Shown one piece after another: positions 1-9,646 of a DNA stretch of 64,000 bases. Within the stretch, counting starts at the first letter, position 1. Each line of letters opens with the position of its first letter. Made by a program: the position numbers and the translations under genes. Origin of the DNA: Arenibacter sp. F20364 (GTDB lineage: Bacteria > Bacteroidota > Bacteroidia > Flavobacteriales > Flavobacteriaceae). Below the pieces are notes generated by a model, which saw nothing but the letters and a program-made list of their open reading frames with translations, was not told where the DNA came from and did not search any database. Location of the stretch: positions 87,009-151,008 of the forward strand of contig NZ_JALKBD010000014.1 in assembly GCF_023015905.1 (NCBI RefSeq). Direction: 5' to 3'.

Positions 1-57
1 ATTGCCGGAAATGGCAAAACTGCTGCCATTGCGGAATTGGATTTTTTATTGGATTAA
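1..57 (+). CDS. C-terminal end of an upstream gene (partial)
   Basis: Frame 1 is open from the first base and reads a short tail ending in AELDFLLD before a TAA stop at 55-57, 31 bases before the next gene. The composition is that of a normal protein end, so this is probably the last 18 codons of a gene that begins left of the window. It runs in the same direction as the following sugar-degradation genes and may be the previous member of that operon. The family cannot be told from so short a piece. Confidence 0.5.
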   Translation: MAGNGKTAAIAELDFLLD

Positions 58-88
58 TAGTATGATTACCATTTCATTTTAAAACTTA

Positions 89-2440
89 ATGAACCAAAAA
101 GCACTGTATTATTTTGTAATTGCCCTGTCCTTAATTGGTTGCGCACCAACCGTTTCTGATGTTTACATTGCTGCCAATAAAGAGGAATTTAGTAATGGGG
201 AGTTAGTTTATTCTTCTATTGGAGAAGGAATAAATGCCGTGGCCCAGCTCAGAAAAGAGGGAATTAAAAATACCTTGACCCTACATATAATGAAGGGAGA
301 ACATAGAATAAACACTCCCATAAGGATAACACCAGAACTTGGTCCTTTGAGTCTTGAAGGAGAAGGCACTGATAAATCGGTAATCAAAGGATCCAAAGTG
401 CTCAACCCTAAATGGGAAAAGTACAATGACCATATTTGGGTGGCACAATTGCAAAAGGAGGATAATTTTGACCAGCTTTTTATTGACGGAAATAAACAAA
501 TATTGGCGCGTTATCCCAATTATGACGAAAACGGAGGGCACTGGCAAGGTCATGCCGCAGATGCTATTGCTCTGGAAAGGGTGGAAACTTGGTCCAACCC
601 CAAAGGCGCCATAGTGCATGCCATGCACAGCGGAGAATGGGGTGGATTTCACTACTTTGCTACTGGTGTTGATGAAAATGGGGAACTTATATTGTCCGGG
701 GGATATCAGAATAATCGTCCTTCAAAGATGCACGCCAAGTACCGTATGGTAGAAAATGTATTCGAAGAATTGGATGCGGCAGGGGAGTGGTACTTGGACA
801 AGGACTATAAATTATATTATTGGCCTACCCTGGGAACGGATATTACCAATGTCTTGGTAGAAGGGGTTCAACAAAAACATTTGTTAGAAGTTGTTGGCTC
901 CGAGGAAGACCCTGTTCGGGATATTAATATAAGTGGAATTAGGTTTGAACATGCCAAGCGTACTTTTATCGAGGATTATGAACCCTTGCTGCGAAGCGAT
1001 TGGACCATATATAGGGGGGCAGCCCTTTTTATGGAAGGCGCACAAAAAGTAAATATCCAAAATTGTGAATTTACCAATTTGGGCGGCAACGCCATATTGG
1101 TAAGTAACTTTAACAGGGAGGTGCGCATTGTGGATAACCATATTCACGAATGTGGCGCTTCTGGGATCAGTTTTGTAGGTAGTCCCGAAGCGGTAAGGTC
1201 GCCTTCGTTTCAATATGATGAATTTATTCCTTTGGTGGAACTGGATACTGTTCTAGGTCCTAAATCCAACAAATATCCCAGTAATTCGGTGGCGGAGAAC
1301 AATCTGATCTATCGCATAGGGAGGGTGGAAAAGCAAACGGCCGGAGTACAAATTGCCATGGCCATGGATATTACAGTAAGTCACAATAGTATATATGATG
1401 TTCCAAGGGCCGGGATTAATATTGGTGATGGTACTTGGGGCGGACATATTATTGAATACAATGATGTTTTTAATACCGTCCTGGAATCTGGGGATCACGG
1501 CGCATTTAATTCTTGGGGGAGGGACCGATTTTGGCATCCAAACCGCGAAACTTTGAATGAAATGGTAGCCGCCAACCCGGAGATGCCCAAATGGGATGCC
1601 ATTCATACCACGGTAATAAGAAATAATAGGTTTCGTTGCGATCATGGATGGGATATAGATCTAGACGATGGTTCGTCCAATTACCACATTTATAACAATC
1701 TGTGTTTAAATGGTGGTATTAAATTACGCGAAGGCTTCTATCGCACTGTGGAAAACAACATCATGATAAATAACGGTTTCCATCCACATGTATGGTTCAA
1801 GAACAGTGGAGATGTTTTTAAACACAATATTGTTTTTACGGAGCACAAGGACATAAGATTGCAGGAATGGGGTAAGGAAGTGGATTATAACCTTTTTCCT
1901 GATGCCGAAACTTTGCTGCAAACCCAAAATAAGGGTGTGGATGAAAACAGCATTTTCGGTGATGCATTATTTGTGGATGCCAAATTGGGGAACTATACGG
2001 TAAAAGAAGAATCAGCTGCTCATAAAGTTGGGTTTAAAAACTTTGATATGGATAGTTTTGGGGTTACCAATAGTGGGCTAAAGTCTTTGGCCAAATCCCC
2101 TACTATTCCCACAATGTTTTTTGGCAATAACAATGAAAAGGATGTGGAGTTCGATTGGCTGGGCTCAAAAATTAAAAGTATTGCTACTATGGCCGAAAGG
2201 TCGGCTTCAGGTTTAAACAAGACTGCAGGTGTCTTGCTGCTTTCAATAGAGCCACAGACCGTTATAGGAAATTCTCCCCTTCAGGTAGGGGATGTTATTA
2301 TATCCGCCGAAGGCGATGAAATAAATACAGTGGCAGATTTAATGAAATCTTATCAAAATAATAATTGGAAAGGGAAATTGAATCTAACTATATTTAGAAA
2401 TCAAAAAGAAAAGGAAGTATCATTCACAACTAAAAAATAA
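89..2440 (+). CDS. GH141-like right-handed beta-helix glycosidase with C-terminal PDZ domain (lipoprotein)
   Basis: A 783-residue exported protein. The N-terminus is a lipoprotein signal (SLIGC, Cys18). Residues about 30-140 form the entry domain seen in large parallel beta-helix hydrolases, with the typical phrase LFIDGNKQILARYPN. Residues about 270-600 are rich in the short Asn/Ile/Gly strands of a pectate-lyase-like helix. Residues about 690-783 look like a PDZ domain (GVLLLSIEP, then LQVGDVIISAEG). This layout fits family GH141, whose characterised member is an alpha-L-fucosidase, and the fucose locus around it supports that activity. The substrate is inferred. It starts 31 bases after the preceding stop and lies 15 bases before the sulfatase gene, so it is probably co-transcribed. 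Confidence 0.75.
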   Translation: MNQKALYYFVIALSLIGCAPTVSDVYIAANKEEFSNGELVYSSIGEGINAVAQLRKEGIKNTLTLHIMKGEHRINTPIRITPELGPLSLEGEGTDKSVIKGSKVLNPKWEKYNDHIWVAQLQKEDNFDQLFIDGNKQILARYPNYDENGGHWQGHAADAIALERVETWSNPKGAIVHAMHSGEWGGFHYFATGVDENGELILSGGYQNNRPSKMHAKYRMVENVFEELDAAGEWYLDKDYKLYYWPTLGTDITNVLVEGVQQKHLLEVVGSEEDPVRDINISGIRFEHAKRTFIEDYEPLLRSDWTIYRGAALFMEGAQKVNIQNCEFTNLGGNAILVSNFNREVRIVDNHIHECGASGISFVGSPEAVRSPSFQYDEFIPLVELDTVLGPKSNKYPSNSVAENNLIYRIGRVEKQTAGVQIAMAMDITVSHNSIYDVPRAGINIGDGTWGGHIIEYNDVFNTVLESGDHGAFNSWGRDRFWHPNRETLNEMVAANPEMPKWDAIHTTVIRNNRFRCDHGWDIDLDDGSSNYHIYNNLCLNGGIKLREGFYRTVENNIMINNGFHPHVWFKNSGDVFKHNIVFTEHKDIRLQEWGKEVDYNLFPDAETLLQTQNKGVDENSIFGDALFVDAKLGNYTVKEESAAHKVGFKNFDMDSFGVTNSGLKSLAKSPTIPTMFFGNNNEKDVEFDWLGSKIKSIATMAERSASGLNKTAGVLLLSIEPQTVIGNSPLQVGDVIISAEGDEINTVADLMKSYQNNNWKGKLNLTIFRNQKEKEVSFTTKK

Positions 2441-2455
2441 TAAAGGAACAGAATT

Positions 2456-4039
2456 ATGAAGGGTTGGTATAAGTATTTTTTTGTGGCTGTATTATTTGTT
2501 GTAACCGTCAATTGCCAAAGTGTTAAAACGACGGAGACAGAGGAAGCACGTCCCAATATTATTTACGTTTTGGCAGATGATCTGGGTTATGGTGATATTT
2601 CTATCTATTATCCAGAAGGTAAAATAAGCACCCCCAATTTGGATGCTTTGGGCGCAGCCGGAATGATATTTACGGATGCCCATACCTCTTCGGCGGTATG
2701 TACTCCTACCCGATACGGGATTATTACCGGAAGATATAATTGGAGAAGTCCTTTAAAAAGTTCGGTCCTCACAGGAAATTCCAAGGCCTTGATTCCTCAA
2801 AAAAGGACTACCGTGGCTTCACTGCTCAAAAAGGAAGGCTATGAAACGGCTTTTATAGGCAAATGGCATTTGGGATGGGATTGGGCATTAAAGGATCCAA
2901 CAGTGGAATCTGGTGAGGGCTGGGATCCTGGCGACTTCGATAATATAGATTTTTCCAAGAAGGTGGGTAACTCTCCCAATACACTTGGTTTTACATATTC
3001 TTACGGACATTGTGGATCTTTGGATATGGCCCCATATGTGTACGTGGAAAACGGAATGCCAACTATGGTTCCCGATTCGGTTACGGTAAGTAAGACAAAA
3101 TATGGTTGGTGGCGCAAGGGGCCTACCGCCCGGGATTTTGATTTTGACGATGTTACTCCTAACTTTTTTAGAAAATCCTTCGGTTACATCAAAGAAAAGG
3201 CAAAAGGGAAATCTCCATTCTTTTTGTATTTGGCACTGCCTTCTCCCCATACCCCCATTCTTCCCACAGAAGAATGGCAGGGAAAAAGTGATTTACTTCC
3301 TTACGGGGATTTTATGATGATGATCGATGCCTATATGGGGCAACTTACGGCCGTGATAAAGGAAGCTGGGATAGAAGAAAATACCATAGTGATCTTTACA
3401 AGTGACAATGGCTGCTCCCCAGCTGCCGGTATTGATGAAATGATGGCCAAAGGGCATAATCCAACAGGTATCTATAGAGGCCATAAGGCAGATATTTTTG
3501 AAGGAGGCCATCGTGTGCCGTTTATGGTTAAATGGCCCTCTAAGATTAAGCCAGATTCCCAATCGGATAAAACCATATGTACAACAGATCTGATGGCTAC
3601 CTGTGCTGAAATAGTGGGTGTTGATTTGAAGGATTCCGAAGGGGAGGATAGTTTTTCCATGCTGCCCTTATTCAATAATCCTACTTCGCCCGATTATAAA
3701 AGGGAAGCTACGGTACATCATTCCATTAATGGAAGTTTTGCAATAAGAAAGGATAATTGGAAAATGATATTTTGCCCAGGTTCAGGGGGTTGGAGTGCGC
3801 CAAAACCGAACTCGGAAGGGATAGGCGATCTGCCTAAATTTCAGTTGTACGACCTAAGCAAGGATCCACAGGAAAAGAATAATGTTTATGGGCAGTTTCA
3901 TGATGTGGAAAGTGCACTGACCAGACTAATGGTCTCCTATATTGAAAATGGCAGAAGTAATCCAGGAGAAAAGCAAAAAAACGACCCAGATGGTTATGGC
4001 AGCAAGGAATGGAAGCAATTGGAGGTATTCTATAATTGA
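2456..4039 (+). CDS. S1-family sulfatase
   Basis: A 527-residue formylglycine-dependent sulfatase that would remove sulfate esters from a sulfated glycan in the periplasm or at the outer membrane. After an N-terminal export signal with a possible lipoprotein Cys20 come the metal-binding pair Asp41-Asp42 (VLADDLGYGD) and the maturation motif CTPTR, with Cys82 expected to become formylglycine. FTSDNGCSP provides the further metal-binding Asp-Asn. Length is normal for the family. It is the first of three S1 sulfatases in the locus, and their sequences differ clearly, which suggests different sulfate positions. The exact subfamily and sugar cannot be assigned from sequence alone. The C-terminal segment ends 26 bases before a heptanucleotide repeat. 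Confidence 0.93.
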   Translation: MKGWYKYFFVAVLFVVTVNCQSVKTTETEEARPNIIYVLADDLGYGDISIYYPEGKISTPNLDALGAAGMIFTDAHTSSAVCTPTRYGIITGRYNWRSPLKSSVLTGNSKALIPQKRTTVASLLKKEGYETAFIGKWHLGWDWALKDPTVESGEGWDPGDFDNIDFSKKVGNSPNTLGFTYSYGHCGSLDMAPYVYVENGMPTMVPDSVTVSKTKYGWWRKGPTARDFDFDDVTPNFFRKSFGYIKEKAKGKSPFFLYLALPSPHTPILPTEEWQGKSDLLPYGDFMMMIDAYMGQLTAVIKEAGIEENTIVIFTSDNGCSPAAGIDEMMAKGHNPTGIYRGHKADIFEGGHRVPFMVKWPSKIKPDSQSDKTICTTDLMATCAEIVGVDLKDSEGEDSFSMLPLFNNPTSPDYKREATVHHSINGSFAIRKDNWKMIFCPGSGGWSAPKPNSEGIGDLPKFQLYDLSKDPQEKNNVYGQFHDVESALTRLMVSYIENGRSNPGEKQKNDPDGYGSKEWKQLEVFYN

Positions 4040-4065
4040 TTTGAAAATTAAAAAAAAAGGATTTT

Positions 4066-4100
4066 TAGAAACTAGAAACTAGAAACTAGAAACCAGTAAC
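4066..4100 (+). repeat. Heptanucleotide tandem repeat (TAGAAAC x4 plus one degenerate unit)
   Basis: Four perfect head-to-tail copies of TAGAAAC occupy 4066-4093, followed by CAGTAAC at 4094-4100. The tract lies in the 112-base gap between the sulfatase and FAH-hydrolase genes, about 50 bases before the latter's start codon. Confidence 0.9.
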
Positions 4101-4151
4101 GGAATATTATATAAACAATAAAAGAAATATTAACTGTATAAATAGGAACAA

Positions 4152-5012
4152 ATGAAACTAATAAGATTTGGAGAAGTAGGTCAAGAAAAACCGGGAGTGC
4201 AATTGGAAAATGGTACCCGATTGGACATATCTGCTTTTGGAAGGGATTACAACGAGGATTTTTTTGGTACCGATGGCGTTGCCCAGCTAAAAAGCTGGTT
4301 GGCCAAAAATGAAAGTAGCTGTCCTAAAGTGGATAATAATATTCGTTTGGGGGCTCCATTGGTGAGACCTTCAAAAATTGTATGTGTAGGTCTCAATTAC
4401 GCCAAACATGCTGCTGAAAGTGGTATGGCAGTACCCAAGGAACCTGTATTGTTCTTTAAGGCTACTTCCGCAATCGTTGGGCCCAATGATGACGTTATTA
4501 TTCCAAAAGGAAGCGAAAAAACCGATTGGGAAGTAGAGCTGGCCGTGGTTATAGGTAAGAAGGCATCCTATGTGTCTGAAGCAGATGCCTTAGATCATGT
4601 TGCAGGATACGTATTGCACAACGATTACAGTGAAAGGGCCTTTCAGATTGAAAGGGAAGGACAATGGGTAAAGGGAAAAAGTTGTGATACTTTTGCTCCT
4701 GTTGGACCTTTCATCGCTACAAAGGATGAAATTAAAGACCCCAATAACCTGAACTTATGGTTAAAATTAAATGGGGAAACGGTTCAGGATAGTTCTACCT
4801 CCGATTTTATATTCAATGTACAAGAGGTGGTGAGCTATATCAGTCAGTTTATGACCTTGTTGCCGGGGGATATTATTTCAACTGGAACTCCTTTTGGAGT
4901 GGGACTTGGGTTTAATCCACCGAAATATTTGAAAGCAGGAGATGTGGTAGAGTTGGGGATAGAGGGACTTGGAACTTCCAAGCAAACTGCGAAGGCATAT
5001 AGCGGGAAATAG
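4152..5012 (+). CDS. Fumarylacetoacetate hydrolase-family protein, probably 2,4-diketo-3-deoxy-L-fuconate hydrolase
   Basis: A 286-residue cytosolic enzyme of the FAH superfamily. The catalytic domain (about residues 70-283) shows the usual divalent-metal ligands: Glu127 and Glu129 in DWEVELAVVIG and Asp158 in HNDYSER. The core GYVLHNDYSER and GDIISTGTPFGVG are family hallmarks. In the oxidative L-fucose pathway a FAH-family enzyme cleaves 2,4-diketo-3-deoxy-L-fuconate to pyruvate and L-lactate. The presence of an SDR dehydrogenase and an L-lactate dehydrogenase-like gene in the same arm supports this role here, but it is inference; other acylpyruvase substrates are possible. No signal peptide is seen, unlike most of its neighbours. 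Confidence 0.82.
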   Translation: MKLIRFGEVGQEKPGVQLENGTRLDISAFGRDYNEDFFGTDGVAQLKSWLAKNESSCPKVDNNIRLGAPLVRPSKIVCVGLNYAKHAAESGMAVPKEPVLFFKATSAIVGPNDDVIIPKGSEKTDWEVELAVVIGKKASYVSEADALDHVAGYVLHNDYSERAFQIEREGQWVKGKSCDTFAPVGPFIATKDEIKDPNNLNLWLKLNGETVQDSSTSDFIFNVQEVVSYISQFMTLLPGDIISTGTPFGVGLGFNPPKYLKAGDVVELGIEGLGTSKQTAKAYSGK

Positions 5013-5099
5013 GATTAGACTAATTTTGGATCTACCGCAATTTTTGTGGTCTGGTCCATCCTGATAATTCAATTTTAGAATCATTGAGGTCTCGACTGC

Positions 5100-5117
5100 G
5101 CCTGTCTCTAGGCAGGC
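5100..5117. other. Short inverted repeat in the FAH-GH31 gap
   Basis: GCCTGTCT and AGGCAGGC (7 of 8 bases complementary) face each other at 5100-5117 in the 225-base gap. The loop is only 2 bases, so a full hairpin would open at the tip. Together with the nearby TCTCGACTGCGC phrase it resembles the degenerate intergenic palindromes common in Bacteroidota. There is no T-run after it, so it is a poor intrinsic terminator. Confidence 0.35.
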
Positions 5118-5237
5118 TCGGCCGGATAATGTTTGTTTAATCATAATAGTGTCCCCTTGACCGGAGTATAGAGGTCATAAGTTTTGTTGATCTGGTTAAA
5201 TTTGTGACGGTGACTTAATTTAATAATTCCAAGTAGC

Positions 5238-7391
5238 ATGAATTCCAAATTCCATGTAATTATTTTGTGTCTTATAACTAATTTGTATGTCTCTCCCAAC
5301 TTTGGACAGGAGTTGGAGTGGGCCGAAATTGAAAATGGAATTTGGAAAACCAGTGTTGGGGAGCCAGAGGATATAAGTTTACTTGCGGCTGCTGATGTAA
5401 GGCCCAAGGTGGAGGCCCTTGACAAATTGCCCTCGGCAGTTTTTCCTTTTTTAAAGGATAAGATCAAAACCAAAATTATCGATGGAAAGACCTATTTGCA
5501 GTTTCCCTTAGCCAGGGAAGAACAAATTTATGGCTTGGGACTCAATTTTAAAACAGTACATCAAAGAGGTCGAATTATGCAATTGCACGTGGATCACTAC
5601 GGTGGCCGTGATGACGGTCGTACCCACGCCCCAGTTCCGTTCTACGTATCTTCCAAAGGTTATGGTGTCTTGATAGACGCTGCAAGGTATATCACCGTGT
5701 ATGCCGGCACAGGTATTAGGGTCGATGCCGATGATAAACCGGTTTTGAGAGACAGGAACACTGACAAGCAATGGCAGGCGCAACCCTATTCCGACGCTGT
5801 CGAAATTTTGGTACCGGCTAAAGGAACCGATGTTTATGTTTATGGGGGCTCTTCCCCTATGGAGGCGGTACAACGCTATAATTTATACAACGGCGGGGGT
5901 TATATTCCCCCGAAATGGGGTTTGGGATTTACCCAAAGAGTACCCACCTTATATAGCCAAGATGATATAGCCAGGGAAGCCCAAGAGTTTGAAGATCACG
6001 ATTTTCCCTTAGATTTTATTGGAGTGGAACCAGGTTGGCACAGTATGTCCTATCCCTGTACTTTTGAATGGGACAAAAAACGCTTTCCGGATCCTGAAAA
6101 ATTTAATAATGAATTATTGGCCAAGGGGATAAGGACCAATTTATGGTTGAATCCCTATGTTTCCCCGGTGGGTTCCCTATATCCTAAATTGAAAGGTCTT
6201 TCTGCTTCGCATACAGTTTGGAATGGAATTGTGCCCGATTTGATGCTAGCCGAAACTCGGGATATTTTGAAGAATCACTTTATTGAAAATCATTTAAGTA
6301 TTGGTGTCAGTGGCTATAAGATAGATGAGGTTGACGGATTTGACTTTTGGGTATGGCCGGATGTGGCTACATTTCCCTCCGGCTATAGTGGCGAACAAAT
6401 GCGACAGGTCTACGGTCTGTTGATCCAGGATATGACCGCAAAATGGTTCAAGGAAAAAAATCAGAGGACCTATGGTTTGGTCAGGGCTTCAAATGCTGGG
6501 GCCAGTCCTTTGCCCTATGTAATTTACAACGATTATTACAGTCATAAAGATTTTATAACGGCCCTTGTAAACAGTAGTTTTATAGGCGTGCTGTGGACGC
6601 CTGAGGTACGTGCTTCAAAAACTGCCGAGGAGTGGTTGCGAAGAATGCAATCCGTTTGTTTCTCACCCATGGCCATGCTGAATGCTTGGGCAGATGGAAC
6701 CAAACCTTGGTCATTTCCCGAAGTGGAATCGGCCGTGAGGGATGTCGCTAATTTAAGGATGCAGTTATTGCCTTATATCTATTCTACTTTTTCACAGTAT
6801 CATTTTAAAGGCCTGCCTCCATTTAGGGCAATGAATTTGGTGGATGGTTTTTCCTATGACCAAAAGGTGTCTGAAGGTGAACTGGACTCTACGGACAATC
6901 CCTATAAAATAGCTGTTAAGAGTGAAATAAAGGATCAATACATGATGGGCGACAATATCTTGGTAGCCCCAATGTTTGTAGGGAAAAAGGAAAGAAAGGT
7001 TATTCTTCCCAAAGGAAAATGGTTTGATTTCTACAATGGGGAATTCGTTGGGGAAAACCAGGTGATTTCCGTAACTCCAGGATTGGAAAAAATTCCATTA
7101 TTTGTTAGGGATGGTGGTATTGTTCCCATGCGGCCCATACAGAGACAGGCTCCAAAAATAGGAGAAAAGGTGGACCTGATCATTCGTCATTATGGGACGA
7201 AGGAAGGGGAATATACACTTTATGATGATGATGGGTTAAGCTTTGATTTTGAAAAAGGACAATTTTCCGAGGTCGAAATAAAGGTAAAAAAAGACCGTAA
7301 AGGAAATCTAAGAGGTAGTATAGGCACTCCAGAAAAAGGCAAGCCATATGGTTATAACAAGAAAGTAACTTGGGAATTTAAAACAAAATAA
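5238..7391 (+). CDS. GH31-family glycoside hydrolase
   Basis: A 717-residue secreted alpha-glycosidase with an N-terminal signal peptide ending near NFGQ. An N-terminal beta-sandwich (about residues 30-220) precedes the TIM barrel. The nucleophile is expected at Asp363 in GYKIDEVDG. The usual acid/base region is altered: RASNAGASPLPYVIYNDYYS has ND where most members have GD, though the Asp is kept. The C-terminal beta domains end with LYDDDG, typical of GH31. The family covers alpha-glucosidases, xylosidases and galactosidases, so the linkage cannot be fixed; an alpha-linked side sugar on the fucan is the likely target. It follows the FAH gene by 225 bases and is closely followed by the esterase gene. 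Confidence 0.9.
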   Translation: MNSKFHVIILCLITNLYVSPNFGQELEWAEIENGIWKTSVGEPEDISLLAAADVRPKVEALDKLPSAVFPFLKDKIKTKIIDGKTYLQFPLAREEQIYGLGLNFKTVHQRGRIMQLHVDHYGGRDDGRTHAPVPFYVSSKGYGVLIDAARYITVYAGTGIRVDADDKPVLRDRNTDKQWQAQPYSDAVEILVPAKGTDVYVYGGSSPMEAVQRYNLYNGGGYIPPKWGLGFTQRVPTLYSQDDIAREAQEFEDHDFPLDFIGVEPGWHSMSYPCTFEWDKKRFPDPEKFNNELLAKGIRTNLWLNPYVSPVGSLYPKLKGLSASHTVWNGIVPDLMLAETRDILKNHFIENHLSIGVSGYKIDEVDGFDFWVWPDVATFPSGYSGEQMRQVYGLLIQDMTAKWFKEKNQRTYGLVRASNAGASPLPYVIYNDYYSHKDFITALVNSSFIGVLWTPEVRASKTAEEWLRRMQSVCFSPMAMLNAWADGTKPWSFPEVESAVRDVANLRMQLLPYIYSTFSQYHFKGLPPFRAMNLVDGFSYDQKVSEGELDSTDNPYKIAVKSEIKDQYMMGDNILVAPMFVGKKERKVILPKGKWFDFYNGEFVGENQVISVTPGLEKIPLFVRDGGIVPMRPIQRQAPKIGEKVDLIIRHYGTKEGEYTLYDDDGLSFDFEKGQFSEVEIKVKKDRKGNLRGSIGTPEKGKPYGYNKKVTWEFKTK

Positions 7392-7424
7392 TATCCTTCT
7401 TAAAAAATGGTTGGATAAAAAGAT

Positions 7425-9560
7425 ATGATAGGTAAGAGGCTACTATATGTATTTTTAGGATTATTTATAATATCTGAATCCGTAGGTGCAACCGTTCAGG
7501 AACCTATAAAGATTGCCTGTGTAGGGAACAGCATCACTTACGGGTCGCAAGTGGCCAATAAAGAAAAAAATGCCTACCCGGCGCAACTTCAGGCTATGTT
7601 GGGTGAACAGTATACAGTACGGAATTTTGGGATTAGTGGACGTACCCTGTTGAAAAAGGGAGATAGGCCCTACTGGGAAACCAAAGCCTATGAAGAAGCC
7701 CTTCAGTTTAAGCCTGATGTGGTATTCATTAAATTGGGCACCAATGATAGTAAACTTCAAAATCGGGTACATATGGCCGATTTCGAGACGGACTATATAG
7801 ACCTGATCAACAGTTTTATCGAGACAAACAAAGATGCCCGGATAATTCTTTTGCTTCCGGTTCCAGCCTTTACAACTGATACTACGGGGATTTGGAACCA
7901 GGTCATTACAAAGAAAATTATCCCTTTAACACAGTCGGTTGCCAATAAGACCAAATCGGAGGTATTGGATCTATACCATTTGTTTATAGATCAACCGGGT
8001 TTACTGCCAGACAATGTTCATCCGTCTTCTTTGGGGGCAACGGTAATAGCTAAACGCTTGTATGAAACGGTAATCCAAAAAGAAATCCAACCCTTGGAAA
8101 TATTAAAATCCAAGGAGATAAAAGTTTTGCAAACCGAAAATTTTTATGGTTACGATCTCACAGATTTTGAATATAAAGGTATCCTATGTAAGGTTGTCAA
8201 GCCCAAAAAAGGGGCTCCAGGAGCTCCATGGGTACTGAGGGCACGCTTTTGGGGTCATGAACCACAAACGGATATTGCCTTATTGGAAAGAGGTTTTCAT
8301 ATTGCTTATTGCGATGTGGCAAATTTGTTTGGTGGTCCCGAAGCGGTAAAGCGTTGGGATAGATTTTATAGGTTATTGACCCAGGCCGGACTTTCCAAAA
8401 AAGTAGTGTTGGAAGGAATGAGTAGAGGAGGTTTGATCGTTTATAATTGGGCAGAAAAAAATCCTGAAAAGGTTGCCTGTGTCTATGCCGATGCACCTGT
8501 ACTGGATGGAAAGAGTTGGCCAGGTGGATTGGGTAATGGCAAGGGAAGTTTTGCAGATTGGGAGACCTTTAAAAAAGTATATGACTTAAAGACTGAAGGG
8601 AATGTTTCCAAATTTAAAGGAAATCCTATTCATAAAATAAAATCAATCGCCCACGGGGGTTATCCCATGATGCACGTATGTGGCGCTGCCGATGGGGTGG
8701 TACCCATAGATGAAAATACAAAGCCTTTCGAAACAGGAATCAAAGCATTCGGAGGTCTTATCGATGTTGTTTACAAGGAGGGTGTAGGTCATCACCCCCA
8801 TAGCCTGGAGAATCCCAGTCCTATTGTGGATTTTATCCTAAGGGCAACGGGTAAAAAAGTAAATTTCGCCCTTGTACCTGCACCTAGCGCTGAATATAGA
8901 TCTGCCGCAGGCTGGAAGGAAGGAAAGGATTGGTGGGCACAGGCCAATGATATTGATTCCTTATGTCTTGACTACAAAGAAATTGATTTACTCCTTATCG
9001 GGAATTCCATCACCCAAGGGTGGGGAGGAAATAGGCCCAATGTCACCCATGCACCAGGAACGGAGGCCGCTGAGTTATATTTTAAGGATTTAAGATGGAT
9101 CGGTGCAGGTATTTCAGGGGACAGAACCCAGCATATTTTATATCGCTTAAGTAAGGGAAACTATGAGTCTTCACGGCCAAAAGTGGCAGTGCTGGCCATA
9201 GGAGTCAATAATTTTGAAGATAATACAACAGAGGAAATTGTAGAGGGTATTAGGGAGGTATTGAAAGTAGCCAAGGAGAAATTTACACCCTCCACAAAAA
9301 TATTATTTCTTGGGCCCTTGCCTACAGGCCTTGATCTGAACACGGAAAGAAGGGAGAAATACAATAAAATTCATTCTATTATAAAGGAATTTGGAGACCA
9401 GAAGAATGTTTTTTATTACAATACGATCAAGGAATTTTCAGATATAAAAGGATTTTTAAGGACAGATCTTTATTCCCAGGATGGCATTCATTTATTGCCG
9501 GAGGGCTATAAAGTTTGGGGAAGATTTATCAGGGATAAGTATAATGCTATTACTAAATAA
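7425..9560 (+). CDS. Triple-domain esterase: SGNH hydrolase / alpha-beta hydrolase / SGNH hydrolase
   Basis: A 711-residue secreted protein with signal peptide (about residues 1-23) and three esterase modules. The first, about 25-225, is SGNH type: block I GNSITYG with Ser36, KLGTNDS, and the DxxH block DNVHP. The middle, about 230-480, is an alpha/beta hydrolase with the nucleophile elbow GMSRGG (Ser333) and a late His in GVGHHPHS. The third, about 500-711, is again SGNH: GNSITQGWGG (Ser528), AIGVNNFED and DGIHLLPEGY. All three keep recognisable catalytic residues. Such enzymes typically remove acetyl or other acyl groups from polysaccharides, which fits the sialate-O-acetylesterase-type neighbour, but the acyl group is unknown. 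The two SGNH modules are not close duplicates. Confidence 0.85.
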   Translation: MIGKRLLYVFLGLFIISESVGATVQEPIKIACVGNSITYGSQVANKEKNAYPAQLQAMLGEQYTVRNFGISGRTLLKKGDRPYWETKAYEEALQFKPDVVFIKLGTNDSKLQNRVHMADFETDYIDLINSFIETNKDARIILLLPVPAFTTDTTGIWNQVITKKIIPLTQSVANKTKSEVLDLYHLFIDQPGLLPDNVHPSSLGATVIAKRLYETVIQKEIQPLEILKSKEIKVLQTENFYGYDLTDFEYKGILCKVVKPKKGAPGAPWVLRARFWGHEPQTDIALLERGFHIAYCDVANLFGGPEAVKRWDRFYRLLTQAGLSKKVVLEGMSRGGLIVYNWAEKNPEKVACVYADAPVLDGKSWPGGLGNGKGSFADWETFKKVYDLKTEGNVSKFKGNPIHKIKSIAHGGYPMMHVCGAADGVVPIDENTKPFETGIKAFGGLIDVVYKEGVGHHPHSLENPSPIVDFILRATGKKVNFALVPAPSAEYRSAAGWKEGKDWWAQANDIDSLCLDYKEIDLLLIGNSITQGWGGNRPNVTHAPGTEAAELYFKDLRWIGAGISGDRTQHILYRLSKGNYESSRPKVAVLAIGVNNFEDNTTEEIVEGIREVLKVAKEKFTPSTKILFLGPLPTGLDLNTERREKYNKIHSIIKEFGDQKNVFYYNTIKEFSDIKGFLRTDLYSQDGIHLLPEGYKVWGRFIRDKYNAITK

Positions 9561-9646
9561 GGATAGGATGGAATCTTGGAGGATTAAAAGAACCATAGAA
9601 TTCCGGGAATTGACAAGAACTATAAAAAACAATTAAATATAAACAG

